From G963676095 sp963676095 (GTDB lineage Bacteria; Bacteroidota; Bacteroidia; Bacteroidales; Prolixibacteraceae): a DNA stretch of 64,000 bases. Shown in pieces: positions 36,199 to 46,154 of the stretch (the stretch's first letter is position 1; every line of letters begins with the position of its first letter). Location: contig OY781040.1 in the NCBI GenBank assembly GCA_963676095.1, forward strand, positions 806,001 to 870,000, in the 5' to 3' direction. Under the pieces are notes generated by a model, which was not told where the DNA came from, searched no databases, and saw only the letters and a list, made by a program, of their open reading frames with translations. The position numbers and the translations under genes were made by a program.

Positions 36199-36993
36199 TC
36201 AACTAACAATAAACCAAGGATTTATCAGATTACGTTTATTATATTTCAGTTGTATTCCTGAAGGATATTCAACAATATTTTTCCCGGCGAATCTGGCAAC
36301 GGCATGTCCCGCAGCAGTGTCCCATTCCATCGTTGGGCCAAGGCGCGGATAAATATCAGCTTCACCTTCTGCAACAAGACATATCTTCAACGAACTGCCT
36401 TTCGATATAATTTCTATTCCCTTTCCTTTCGTATCCAGGCTTTTAATGTATTGAACCGTTTCAGGGCTCATATGACTCCTGCTTCCTACCACCCGGTATG
36501 TCGATCTTTTTCTACTCAAAGGAAGCTTCTCTTCAGTGTTAAACAAATGTTCTACATCGAATGATCTGTCTGTCTGGTATTTATAGCTTCCATTTTCCGA
36601 ACCAAGATAGAGCACTCCCGTAACCGGGACATATACTATTCCAAGAATTGGATGGCCGTTCTCGATAAGTGCAATATTCACCGTAAACTCTCCGTTCCGT
36701 CCAATAAATTCTTTGGTTCCGTCAATTGGATCGACCAGCCAAAAGAGCTTCCACATAGACCGCTCGTCATAAGGTATACTCTTCCCTTCCTCACTTAATA
36801 CCGGGATATTCGTAAGGACTAAATAGCTTGTAATAACCTGATGGCTGATCTTATCCGCAATTGTAAGCGGAGAATTATCGGCTTTCTTTTCAACAGAAAA
36901 ATCAGCATCCGGATCGTTATAAATCTTTAAAATTTCTTTTCCTGCCCCTAACGCTGCACGGAGAGCAACAAATATATAATTTTCCTGACTCAT
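36199..36993 (-). CDS. cysQ: 3'(2'),5'-bisphosphate nucleotidase
   Basis: This inositol-monophosphatase-fold enzyme removes the 3'-phosphate from PAP, the by-product of sulfate transfer, and may also act in sulfur assimilation. Motifs seen are LSEEGKSIPYDER, LVDPIDGTKEFIGRNGEFTV and MEWDTAAGHAVARFAG. I prefer the ATG at 36991-36993 (MSQENYIFVAL) over the one five codons upstream. Placement between upxY and the exporter is common in Bacteroidota polysaccharide loci. It may hint at sulfated polymer or simply be a hitchhiker; no sulfotransferase is seen here. Confidence 0.92.
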   Translation of the reverse strand: MSQENYIFVALRAALGAGKEILKIYNDPDADFSVEKKADNSPLTIADKISHQVITSYLVLTNIPVLSEEGKSIPYDERSMWKLFWLVDPIDGTKEFIGRNGEFTVNIALIENGHPILGIVYVPVTGVLYLGSENGSYKYQTDRSFDVEHLFNTEEKLPLSRKRSTYRVVGSRSHMSPETVQYIKSLDTKGKGIEIISKGSSLKICLVAEGEADIYPRLGPTMEWDTAAGHAVARFAGKNIVEYPSGIQLKYNKRNLINPWFIVS

Positions 36994-37008
36994 CTCATTT
37001 CTTAACAA

Positions 37009-37329
37009 TCAGTTCGTAAAATATTATGAGTGAATTTCATTTATCAGAGATCGGTTTCTAAAATAGCTGTTTTCCCCACCATCAACAACATAACATATTC
37101 GATAATATATAAAATAACCCTTATCAAAACAGATTACCCCCTTTTGACTGTATGAGTCTATTATCACCACGATACTGATAATAAACAATTAAACCAATAT
37201 AATCTAGTGAAAAACGGTAAAATATTAGAATGATCTTGCATTAACCGCAAAGCAAAATCAATATCTTACACTAGAAACAGATAGGATGAAATAATCAAAT
37301 TGCATTACAATGAAATACATGAAATTCGA
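37009..37329. other. Intergenic, no gene seen
   Basis: This AT-rich spacer lies between upxY and cysQ. No coding frame and no terminator-like hairpin with U-run were recognised, so transcription can continue from upxY. Confidence 0.5.
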
Positions 37330-37905
37330 TTAAATGTACACTGATTTTTTCTGATTTTCAACTAACGGTTCAACCTTCCCCGCTCCGAGCTCAATGTGAA
37401 TACAATATCCAAGACTGTCGAAGCGGAGCAATATCCGGCGCTTACCTCTTAACTCAACAACCTCACCACGGACATCCTTGAGCGGTCCGTTAACTACCTT
37501 CACCATGGAACCTTTCCGGATCCGCTCTGAAGTCACCTCCAGATCGGAGTCGATATACTGCATAAAAAGCCTGAGGTCTTCAATCTGATGGTCGGGGATC
37601 ACTGCAGGGCGCTCTTCAAAACAAACATATCTCAGTGCTCCCGGGATTACCAAAACATCGTAATATTCCTTATTACTGACTCGAACAAAAACGTAACCCC
37701 GGATTAGTGGTTCTTCAATCAGTTTTATCCGATCGCTCCATTGCCGCCGTTCTGCTTTAAGAGGCAAATAACTTTCAATACCCTTCCGCTCCAATTCTTC
37801 ATATACTTTCTTTTCCGCCCGTGACTTCGTATATACAGCATACCACCGGTACGGCTGTTTTGCAAAGTTTTGCCTCATAGTTTTAAATTTATCACCCCTA
37901 CTCAA
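37330..37905 (-). CDS. UpxY-family transcription antitermination factor
   Basis: This NusG-like protein of 191 residues has an N-terminal NGN domain (RWYAVYTKSRAEKKVYEEL, YLPLKAERRQWSDRIKLIEE, GYVFVRV) and a C-terminal KOW domain (KGSMVKVVNGPLKDVRGEVV). UpxY proteins ride RNA polymerase and allow long polysaccharide operons to be transcribed past early stops. It is the first gene of the locus, as in Bacteroides capsule loci. The start could also be the Met ten codons in (MRQNFAKQPYRWY). No UpxZ-type partner gene is seen. Confidence 0.93.
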   Translation of the reverse strand: MSRGDKFKTMRQNFAKQPYRWYAVYTKSRAEKKVYEELERKGIESYLPLKAERRQWSDRIKLIEEPLIRGYVFVRVSNKEYYDVLVIPGALRYVCFEERPAVIPDHQIEDLRLFMQYIDSDLEVTSERIRKGSMVKVVNGPLKDVRGEVVELRGKRRILLRFDSLGYCIHIELGAGKVEPLVENQKKSVYI

Positions 37906-39266
37906 AATCCTTCTACAATGTAACTTTATGTAACAACGATACCTCCATGCAGGTTTATCCTTTTTTTTGATGTATCAAAACAACAATTGTTACCGGATTT
38001 TAGCAGAGGTTAAGTTTTTACAGAATTCTATTTGTGAAATGGTTGAAAAACAATAATAATTTTACAAAAACAAGAACTATGAAAATTATTTTATTTACTA
38101 CAGATATCCGTGTATCGGATCGAATTTATTTCAGAAAGTCAGACAAGGAATTATCTCAGAAAAACGAGAAATATATACTCAACTGTGTATAAACTTTACT
38201 TTCCATAAATATTAAGAGAAAAAGGGAAAATAAATTTTATAAACATCTGGGCTGGATATAGCTACGCTACCTGCCTCCCATTCCGGCAACTTTTTGAAAC
38301 TATCACAACGCTTATTCATGACAAATATCAATTTTTTTGTCCAATAAAAATCAAAAAAACAAAAAACATTACATTATTAAATTGTAAAGTCAAAGCAATG
38401 CTATTTCTTTACTTCTTTAATAACTGTTAAATCAGGCAAATAAATAATAAAATATACTTTTATCTTAGTCAATGCTCATGTTAATTTGAATTAACATTCA
38501 GGCGATATGAATAAAATCATACTATATTAAAAACAATAAACTAAACGTTTAATGCTTAATTTATCATATTTAATAATTTATTTACCTAAAATTAATGAAA
38601 CTGATCAATACAAAAAGAACTTCACAAACTTGCAACAACCAAGGAAAACCATCCTATTCAAGCAAGAATACAAATCCATGAATGAATATACCAGGTCTCC
38701 GCTATCATCTAACATTCATCTACTTAAACAAATATCTTCCGATTTCCGGAAAATACACATAACACACACACCATATTTTAAAAAATCTGATCCAGAAAGT
38801 TATAATACCATACGGGATTATAACAAAATGATCTCTCCAATATTCAAATCAGTTTAACACCAATATGGTCCCGGATGTTCATTCTAAAAAACGGGATCAT
38901 CCTATTTTTATTATCAGGCTTACAAAAAAAGACAGTCTATTTGAAATCTTTCTGTTCTTTCTCCGAATGGAAATCTTTCTAAACAAACAAATAAATATCT
39001 GATTATAAATTTATAATAAACACAACACCGCTTAATTGAAAATAAAGCATAAATTGGCAAATATATTTTTTTCCCTTAGATCTTTTCCTAATTTTATCTC
39101 TCAAAATATGAAAGTCTCATCCTAATTAAGAAAAAACCGCTAAACTTTTTTTGATCAAATAAATTATACTAAATTATCAAACAGAAACGCAGAAGGCCTG
39201 TCAGGATCTTCCGGATCGGCTTCGGTGAAGTATAAATGTGAATTCACTTTTACTTAATATTAATGA
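37906..39266. other. 1.36-kb divergent intergenic region
   Basis: This AT-rich region separates upxY (minus) from the bamA-like gene (plus). It should contain the promoter and 5' leader of the polysaccharide locus and the promoter of the envelope genes. I found no clear -33/-7 pair, no long inverted repeats of an invertible promoter and no recombinase gene. A 101-codon frame at 38552-38857 has no recognisable features and is probably not a gene. Confidence 0.6.
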
Positions 39267-41102
39267 ATGAACCAACTTCGGATCATATATTTATGCCTGA
39301 TGATTTGGTGTATTTTGTTCAGGAGTCCTGCAACGGGACAGGAAAACTACGAAATACGGAAAGTCACCTTTCACGGAAACCAAGCATTGGACGATGATTA
39401 CCTTTTGGACCAAATGGCAATTAAAAGCGTTTCTTACCCCGAGAAACTTTTTACCAAGGAAGAACCGTCCCTTTTTAGCAAGAAACTGATGGACCTGGAC
39501 ATGGAAAGGTTGATCAAAACTTATCAAAGCGAAGGTTTTCTCAATGTAAAGGCATCTCTTCTCCCTCTAAAGGCAAATGACAAAAGAAAAACAGTGAAAA
39601 TAGACATCGGCATACAAGAAGGTAAACCGGTAATAGCAGATAGTATTAATATAAAGTTAAATGAGAAATCTACCAGGATAGACATGGATTCTCTTGTGAA
39701 GAAGGTATCGCGGAAACTCAAACTTAAAAACGGTGAACGGTTCAGGGATGAATCGTTAAATAATGATATACAAACCATTGAAGACGCTTTCAGAAATCTG
39801 GGATATGCGTATGCACATGTAACTTATCAACTTCACCTGGATCCTGAAAAACTGAAAACCATGATAAGTTATGCCGTTGACCCCGGACCTGTTTGTACGT
39901 TCGGAGAAACAAACATCTCCGGGAACAAACATGTTTCTGAGAAATTTATCCGGGGCCAAATGAAATACAGTGAGGCAAAAATTTACAGCAAATCGTTGTT
40001 GTCAAAAACTCGGGAAAATTTGTACCAGCTACAACTTTTCAGGGTAGTTTCGGTATTGCCTCAAACCGATCCGGAAATAAGAAAAAATCCAATACCGGTA
40101 AAGATTTATATAGAAGAAGCACCGAGGATCAGCACCCGCTTTGGGATCGGGTACGGGACAGAAGATAAATTCCGTACTTTCCTGGAACAAAATTACCGTA
40201 ACTTTCTGGGCACTCCGACCCGACTCAACCTTTACCTGAAGCATTCGGCACTCGAGCCCTATACCGCAAGTATAAAATGGATTATTCCCCAAATCCCGGT
40301 CAAAAACAGTTCCCTTACAGTTAATCCTTTCATCAGCAGGAATTCTGAACCGGGCTATGAAACCAGGACATACGGCTTCAACCTGCCGTTAAGTTACCGG
40401 TTCAACAACTGGCTTACCGCGTCGGCCGCTTATTACCTGGAAGATGTAAAACAAATGGCTGAAGCCGGAGATGAAGAATTCGCAGACAGGGAAAGTGAAG
40501 ACTTTCCTTATTATAAGTCAGGAATGCTTTTCAATGTCTTATTCAACAATTCTGAGCCTCAATTCTCGCCGGAAAAGGGAATGAACATTTCGATCGGATA
40601 CAAAATAAACGGACATGTGTTTGGCAGTGATTTTAACTACACGCGGTTATGGGGAGACTTCCGGACATACAAAAAGCTGGGAGATATTGTTTTGGCAGGA
40701 CGGATTATGGCCGGCGGAATCAACTCCTCCGACGCAGACGGGTTTATACCTGTCGAAGACCGGTTCTATGCCGGAGGGAGTAACTCTGTACGTGGATGGA
40801 AACGATCGGAACTGGGTCCCTTGCGGGAGAATGGCACGCCATCGGGAGGCAAGAGTATCCTGGAAGGGAACCTGGAAATGCGATTTCCGCTATTCTGGAA
40901 ATTTAACGGCGTTTTTTTTATGGATACAGGAAATGTTTGGACGGGAACCTATGAATATCATTTCAATAAGTTGGCTTATGCCACGGGGCCCGGTCTCAGA
41001 ATTGATACGCCTATCGGTCCTGTCAGGCTCGACCTGGGATTCCCGGTATGGAACGAGAAAAAAAGCCCTCAGTTTTTCATTAGTGTAGGACAGGCCTTTT
41101 AA
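39267..41102 (+). CDS. BamA/TamA-family outer-membrane assembly protein
   Basis: The 611-residue protein has a signal peptide (RIIYLCLMIWCILFRSPATG), three or so POTRA-like repeats (EIRKVTFHGNQALDDDYL, TFGETNISGNKHVSEKFIRG) and a C-terminal 16-strand barrel. The barrel includes FYAGGSNSVRGWKRSELGPL, the VRGY-type loop motif, and it ends SVGQAF with the expected terminal Phe. It helps insert or export outer-membrane proteins. The next gene is TamB-like, 32 bp downstream, so this is best read as the TamA-like partner rather than the essential BamA. Confidence 0.9.
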   Translation: MNQLRIIYLCLMIWCILFRSPATGQENYEIRKVTFHGNQALDDDYLLDQMAIKSVSYPEKLFTKEEPSLFSKKLMDLDMERLIKTYQSEGFLNVKASLLPLKANDKRKTVKIDIGIQEGKPVIADSINIKLNEKSTRIDMDSLVKKVSRKLKLKNGERFRDESLNNDIQTIEDAFRNLGYAYAHVTYQLHLDPEKLKTMISYAVDPGPVCTFGETNISGNKHVSEKFIRGQMKYSEAKIYSKSLLSKTRENLYQLQLFRVVSVLPQTDPEIRKNPIPVKIYIEEAPRISTRFGIGYGTEDKFRTFLEQNYRNFLGTPTRLNLYLKHSALEPYTASIKWIIPQIPVKNSSLTVNPFISRNSEPGYETRTYGFNLPLSYRFNNWLTASAAYYLEDVKQMAEAGDEEFADRESEDFPYYKSGMLFNVLFNNSEPQFSPEKGMNISIGYKINGHVFGSDFNYTRLWGDFRTYKKLGDIVLAGRIMAGGINSSDADGFIPVEDRFYAGGSNSVRGWKRSELGPLRENGTPSGGKSILEGNLEMRFPLFWKFNGVFFMDTGNVWTGTYEYHFNKLAYATGPGLRIDTPIGPVRLDLGFPVWNEKKSPQFFISVGQAF

Positions 41103-41134
41103 AAACATGGATAACGCAAATACAGCTCATATTG

Positions 41135-44100
41135 ATGAAGAAAATACTGAAATACAGTCTTAAAATTCTGGGATGGGCCCTGTTGACAATAATCGTGGTC
41201 GCCGTACTGGCCGGGCTGCTTATTCAAACCAGTCCCGTAAAAAAAAGGATCAGTTCCATCGTAGAACAGAAGGCCTCTGATTTTATTAACGGAACTCTTT
41301 CGATAGGCAAGATTGACGGCGATTTTTTTACGTCGCTGATTTTGAAAAATATCGTACTCGAACAAAATAACGATACCCTGATTTCCATTGTTAATATAAA
41401 TGCAAAATATAGTTTATGGTCGCTCCTATCCGGGAAACTTCTTATCCATTCGGTGAAAATAAATAAACCAAAAGTTTTTCTGAAACAGCTGAACGATTCG
41501 ACCTGGAACATTCAGCAAATCATGAAAGCTTCATCTCAAACAGACACAACGGCCGGCACGGAGGGGCGACCGCTTGCAACAGAACTATCATCACTAAAGA
41601 TTATTGAAGGAGTCCTGGATATCGAATCGGCGGATACACTAATTCCGCAAGGAATAGATCATCTGAACGCGGCCCTGTCGCTGGATTGGGCAGAAAACAG
41701 ACAACAGCTAAAACTGGGCAGTTTATCTTTCTCGTCACATAAGCCCGGGGTAACCCTGAACCAGCTAAGCTTCCTGTTGAAAAAAACTGAAAAAGACATC
41801 GTGCTGAGAGATTTTCATCTCAAAACTGCCAGGAACAATATTGAAGGCAAAGCTGAATATTATGACAATATGAATAAGGAATCATCGGCAGAACTACGTA
41901 GCGGCCCGCTTCACCTGGATGAATTCGAATTTTTTCTGCCGGGCATAACGGTCCCGGCAACCCCGGTCGGTTCACTCAACCTAAAAATGCTGCACGACAC
42001 GCTATATGCAGCCGTTGACCTGTCTGACAAAAAACAGAAGATCAGTGTTGCCCTTGCTTCACCTAACTTTGCTGACTTTATTTACCGGGAAAAAGACTCA
42101 ATCCTTCGTTATCAGGTTAAAGTAAACCTGGACCACGTTGACCTAAAACACTGGCTGGGCGATCCTGAATTAGAATATTTATTAAACGGTAACCTGAGAA
42201 TATCCGGAACGGGGACCGATCCGGGTACAGCAATGGCTACCATCGACGGAGAATTCAAGGAAAGCCGTTTTGCAGATAAACCTGTTGACAGGATTGCCTT
42301 CCATTTTGATCTGAACCAGGGAAACTTAAAAGGTTCAGCTGAAGGATCCGGAAATTTTGGAGAATTCAGAATTGAACCAAACATTAAAGACCTGATTCAC
42401 ATCCCGGAATATCACGCCGAACTCATGACCAAACACTTGAATCTTGCATTCCTGACAGACAACGATTCCCTGAAATCGGACATAAACATGAACGCAAAAG
42501 TGACAGGTAAAGGTTTTGATCCGAGAAAGATATCTGCCCGGGCTACAATTATACTTTCACGCTCCGGATTCATGCAGGTAGAAGCAGATACCCTCTTTTC
42601 GACACTCGGCTTTAAGGATGAAAATCTCCGGATTGATACCCTGTACACGAGAACAGGAGACCTTAATATTCAGGTTCGCGGGAACTATAGCATGAAATCG
42701 AACTCTGACCTGTGGGTCGATGCCAGTCTGGAAGGGATGAAAACATTGAATGCCTTCATCCCACCTGGAGACAGTCTCCAGGGCACAGGAACACTCAGAG
42801 GACATCTTTCCGGGATCCCGGATTCTCTGAATGTCCGGGCTGATATCAATCTATATGACCTGCATTACGGAAACTTTTCATTAAAAAATATGACCGGCAG
42901 TACCGACATACTGATTACCCCGGCGGATACCTCTTTAAATGCATATCTTTTAGTCGACAACCTGTGCTATGATTCGTTCAAACTCGATTCTGTTTCCATG
43001 CGGTTAAACGGCACCCCTGATTCGTTGTCCATTACAGGAGAACTTGCGAACAAGGACCTGAAGAGCAATATAAAAGCCGGATTGAAAACCGGGGCCAATC
43101 TAAAAATTACCCTGGAGAAATGGTTTATCGGATACAAAAATGAACACTGGAAACTGGTGAAGGCTCCTGCAATCATTGAACTCGATTCCATAGCATACCG
43201 GATTAACAATTTCAGACTGGCATCAGAAAATGCCGATACATCGCAATACCTGCTTGCTGACGGAACAATCAGCCGGAGCGGACCTGAAAATTTTAAACTG
43301 AAGGTTGCCAACCTTGACGTTAACAAGCTCGCCTCATTATTTAATCCGGGAATAGATGTTTCCGGTCTGGTCAATATCAACATGGATCTGAAGGGAGACG
43401 CGGCATCTCCTCAGCTTAAAGGAGATTTTAATATTGGAAAGGCCCTGCTTAACAAATATGAGTTCACAAAATTGGGAGGGACGGTAATTTATCAGGAGAA
43501 CAAGTTAGGGATAAAAGCGAACATCGTGCCGGGAGACAGCGGGGAAATCAATTTTACAGGAAAGATCCCGCTGCAGGTCAGGATGGACAGCATGAACTTT
43601 ACGCTGGATCCTAAAGACTCTGTAAACATCTTGCTTTCTGTCGAAGAATTTCCTTTGTCCGTTCTGAAATTTCTGCACATGAATGAAGAAATAAGGGGAA
43701 ACCTGAATGGCAAAGTCACCGTGAAAGGGACTGTCGAATCGCCTGACCCCTCAGGGAACTTCGCTTTACGAAACGGAGCATTTAAAATAGTGCAATATGG
43801 TATCGATTACCGGGACATTATTTTCAATATGAAAATTCTTCCTGAAAATATAAATATAGACACATTCCGGATAAAGACACAGGATGGAGACATGACTGCA
43901 ACAGGACAGGTCGACTTTAATTCTGATTTTTACAAGGGGGACATCAGTAATTCAAAGATAAAAATCAACTTTCGCAAATTTAACCCGATCGACCAGGATC
44001 AGCTAAACATGCAGGTTTCCGGGGATGCAAGTCTGAGCGGGGGAAAAGAGGGCATGGTGTTTAACGGCAACCTGAAAGTGCCTGAGGCAGAAATTTATCT

Positions 44101-45034
44101 GCCGGCCCTGTTCAGTATGATGGGAAAGCTAAGCACAAGCGAAGTGCCGGAACCAATTCTGGTGAAAGAAATGGAGAAACTGAAGGCCAGGACAGATACA
44201 CTTGCTACAGCTCCCGGGACGACAAAAAGACAGGAGGGAGACAGCCTTAACCTGGATTATTTCAACTCGCTGACAGGCAACCTAAAAGTGAACATTCCAA
44301 AGAACACCTGGATCAAAAATGAGGATATGCACATAGAAATATCCGGAGACCTCGAATTGATCAAACATAAAGATTTTATGGAAATCTTCGGAGGATTGGA
44401 TGTCGTGCGGGGTCAGTATGAGCTTTTGGGCAGGACCTTTGTCATTGACGAGGGAACTGTTAATTTCCAGGGTGGAGAGGAAATCAATCCCCGATTGAAT
44501 ATCGAGGCTTCATATGAATTCCGGAATACAGAACAGGTAGAACAAGAACTCAGGGTAAATATTACCGGCTCGATGGAGCAACCTGCTGTCAGTTTTACAC
44601 TGGAAGGGGACTCCATCAATGAAGGCGATGCGCTCTCATATATTCTTTTTGGCAAAAGCATGGACGAACTATCCCTGAATCAGCAATCCAGTATCTCCGG
44701 ATCCGGGGAAGGCAGTATGGCCTCAAAAGCCGCAGCTTCATTGATCTCATCTCAACTTTCAAGTTACCTTGGAAAAAAGCTGAACGTCGACTATCTCGAG
44801 ATTAAAAGCTCCGGGGGGAACTTTGATAATGCAACAGTTGTTGTCGGCAAATATGTTACCAATGACTTATTTATGAGCTACGAACAAAAAATTGGGAGTA
44901 CCAATACAGATGACGACGCCAATAATTACGAAGTAAAATTAGAGTACCAGCTGCTCCGCTTTTTATTTCTCCAGATGAATAACTCTCCTACTGACAGCGG
45001 ATTTGATGTTATCTTCAAATTTGAGAATAAATAA
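41135..45034 (+). CDS. TamB-like translocation/assembly protein
   Basis: This 1299-residue protein starts with one membrane anchor (ILGWALLTIIVVAVLAGLLI) and continues as a very long beta-rich region. It ends with the family's conserved C-terminal domain (about 1000-1299): GGLDVVRGQYELLGRTFVID, EGTVNFQGGEEINPRLNIEA, ALSYILFGKSMDEL and KYVTNDLFMSYEQ. Such proteins span the periplasm as a beta-taco, moving lipids or helping outer-membrane protein assembly. I use the ATG at 41135; the TTG at 41132 is one codon upstream. Confidence 0.92.
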   Translation: MKKILKYSLKILGWALLTIIVVAVLAGLLIQTSPVKKRISSIVEQKASDFINGTLSIGKIDGDFFTSLILKNIVLEQNNDTLISIVNINAKYSLWSLLSGKLLIHSVKINKPKVFLKQLNDSTWNIQQIMKASSQTDTTAGTEGRPLATELSSLKIIEGVLDIESADTLIPQGIDHLNAALSLDWAENRQQLKLGSLSFSSHKPGVTLNQLSFLLKKTEKDIVLRDFHLKTARNNIEGKAEYYDNMNKESSAELRSGPLHLDEFEFFLPGITVPATPVGSLNLKMLHDTLYAAVDLSDKKQKISVALASPNFADFIYREKDSILRYQVKVNLDHVDLKHWLGDPELEYLLNGNLRISGTGTDPGTAMATIDGEFKESRFADKPVDRIAFHFDLNQGNLKGSAEGSGNFGEFRIEPNIKDLIHIPEYHAELMTKHLNLAFLTDNDSLKSDINMNAKVTGKGFDPRKISARATIILSRSGFMQVEADTLFSTLGFKDENLRIDTLYTRTGDLNIQVRGNYSMKSNSDLWVDASLEGMKTLNAFIPPGDSLQGTGTLRGHLSGIPDSLNVRADINLYDLHYGNFSLKNMTGSTDILITPADTSLNAYLLVDNLCYDSFKLDSVSMRLNGTPDSLSITGELANKDLKSNIKAGLKTGANLKITLEKWFIGYKNEHWKLVKAPAIIELDSIAYRINNFRLASENADTSQYLLADGTISRSGPENFKLKVANLDVNKLASLFNPGIDVSGLVNINMDLKGDAASPQLKGDFNIGKALLNKYEFTKLGGTVIYQENKLGIKANIVPGDSGEINFTGKIPLQVRMDSMNFTLDPKDSVNILLSVEEFPLSVLKFLHMNEEIRGNLNGKVTVKGTVESPDPSGNFALRNGAFKIVQYGIDYRDIIFNMKILPENINIDTFRIKTQDGDMTATGQVDFNSDFYKGDISNSKIKINFRKFNPIDQDQLNMQVSGDASLSGGKEGMVFNGNLKVPEAEIYLPALFSMMGKLSTSEVPEPILVKEMEKLKARTDTLATAPGTTKRQEGDSLNLDYFNSLTGNLKVNIPKNTWIKNEDMHIEISGDLELIKHKDFMEIFGGLDVVRGQYELLGRTFVIDEGTVNFQGGEEINPRLNIEASYEFRNTEQVEQELRVNITGSMEQPAVSFTLEGDSINEGDALSYILFGKSMDELSLNQQSSISGSGEGSMASKAAASLISSQLSSYLGKKLNVDYLEIKSSGGNFDNATVVVGKYVTNDLFMSYEQKIGSTNTDDDANNYEVKLEYQLLRFLFLQMNNSPTDSGFDVIFKFENK

Positions 45035-45158
45035 AAGCTATGGACAGGTACTTCTTTTTTCTTTTTTAACAATATTATTTTCTCTTATTGCTGGTGAAAC
45101 TAATGGATTTCATTAATTTTATATGAAAATAAATTATTAACCTTTTAAAATTAATGTT

Positions 45159-45425
45159 ATGAGCAAAACTTCAAACGTATTTATTGGTTTTTTGGCTGGC
45201 GCTGCCGCTGGCGTCCTGGCCGGTGTATTAATCGCTCCTGAAAAGGGATCGGAAACCCGTAAAAAAATTAAAGAAAAAGTGAAAGATGTTTCTCAAACTA
45301 TCAGCGACACCGTGGAAGAACAAATAGAACATCTGGAAGAACAAATAAAAAAACTGAAAAAAGATGCGGAAAAGACAGTAAAAAAAGTGAAGGATGCAGC
45401 ATCTGACGTAAAAACAGAAGCATAA
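45159..45425 (+). CDS. YtxH-domain small protein
   Basis: The 88-residue protein has a glycine/alanine-rich membrane segment (FIGFLAGAAAGVLAGVLIAP) followed by EKGSETRKKIKEKVKDV and a long charged coiled coil. This is the YtxH/gas-vesicle-like family, often stress-linked. It is the first gene of a three-gene run with a holin-like and a small basic protein. Confidence 0.88.
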   Translation: MSKTSNVFIGFLAGAAAGVLAGVLIAPEKGSETRKKIKEKVKDVSQTISDTVEEQIEHLEEQIKKLKKDAEKTVKKVKDAASDVKTEA

Positions 45426-45465
45426 AAAGATGCCGACAATTATTAATCATTTTATCCGGCTAATT

Positions 45466-45834
45466 ATGAAAAGAGACCTGTCGAATAGTCTTGCCAGTCT
45501 TAATAAAACCATTATGGAGTACATGAAGGTCCAGATAAAACTGGCAAAGCTGAACCTGCTTCAAAAAATGACGAAGATTTCTGTATTAATAATAAGCACA
45601 GTCGTATTTATTCTGCTAGGGGCAATCTTTTTCCTGTTTGTCTCCGCAGCCTTTGTCGTCTGGTATGGGAACACTTTCGGCAACTATTTGACAGGTTTAC
45701 TCATTATTTCGGGAACGATAATTCTTCTGGGTTTTATATTCCTTGTAGCCAGAAGGAATGTTATAACTTCCGTAATTATAAAAAATTTATCCTCGATTCT
45801 TTTTGAAGACGAAAAAGATGAGGAAGCTGATTAA
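45466..45834 (+). CDS. Phage-holin-like small membrane protein
   Basis: The product has two membrane segments (ISVLIISTVVFILLGAIFFL and NYLTGLLIISGTIILLGFIF), preceded by an amphipathic stretch SLNKTIMEYMKVQIKLAKLN and followed by an acidic tail EDEKDEEAD. This layout fits the phage_holin_3_6 / DUF1469-type family found beside YtxH genes. I take the ATG at 45466 (MKRDLSNSLA); the frame is open to an ATG at 45430. Confidence 0.75.
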   Translation: MKRDLSNSLASLNKTIMEYMKVQIKLAKLNLLQKMTKISVLIISTVVFILLGAIFFLFVSAAFVVWYGNTFGNYLTGLLIISGTIILLGFIFLVARRNVITSVIIKNLSSILFEDEKDEEAD

Positions 45835-45846
45835 ATCAAGTTGATT

Positions 45847-46062
45847 ATGCAAACGATTAATACCTTATCAGAGCTCAGGTTATTGAGAGAAAACCTGAGA
45901 ACACAGCTCCGCCATCACGAAGAGAAAATAAAAGTACAATCGAGGGTTGTGGTTTCAGACTACAAATCGTTAGCATATGGCATGATGCTGGAAAAAGGTT
46001 TTCTTATCCTCCTGAGGTTTTTACTCAATAAAAAAGCAAAGGGAAACACCTCCCGCAAATAA
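45847..46062 (+). CDS. Small basic protein, unknown family
   Basis: This frame of about 71 codons (MQTINTLSELRLLRENLRTQ..., ending NKKAKGNTSRK) follows the holin-like gene by a few bases and probably belongs to the same transcript. It is rich in Arg, Lys and Leu, with a central hydrophobic KGFLILLRFLL. The upstream TTG at 45841 is an alternative start. Function is unknown, though the YtxH/holin/small-protein order suggests an envelope-stress role. Confidence 0.65.
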   Translation: MQTINTLSELRLLRENLRTQLRHHEEKIKVQSRVVVSDYKSLAYGMMLEKGFLILLRFLLNKKAKGNTSRK

Positions 46063-46154
46063 TAAGTCATTTTCAGAGAAGGTCCATATAAAGCTAAGGC
46101 GTTCTTTTCTTCAGGGAATTTCTTCAAAAATCACTAGCTTTACCTGAAAAAGTC

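Noticed and set aside
38552..38857. 101-codon ORF in the upxY-bamA intergenic region
   Set aside because: Composition follows the AT-rich background, with no ribosome-binding context, domain or signal; likely chance.
37906..39266. Invertible capsule promoter
   Set aside because: No pair of long inverted repeats and no site-specific recombinase gene were seen; a computed search is still needed.
40615..41088. 157-codon ORF inside the bamA-like gene
   Set aside because: It is in another frame of a well-supported gene with barrel motifs; a shadow.
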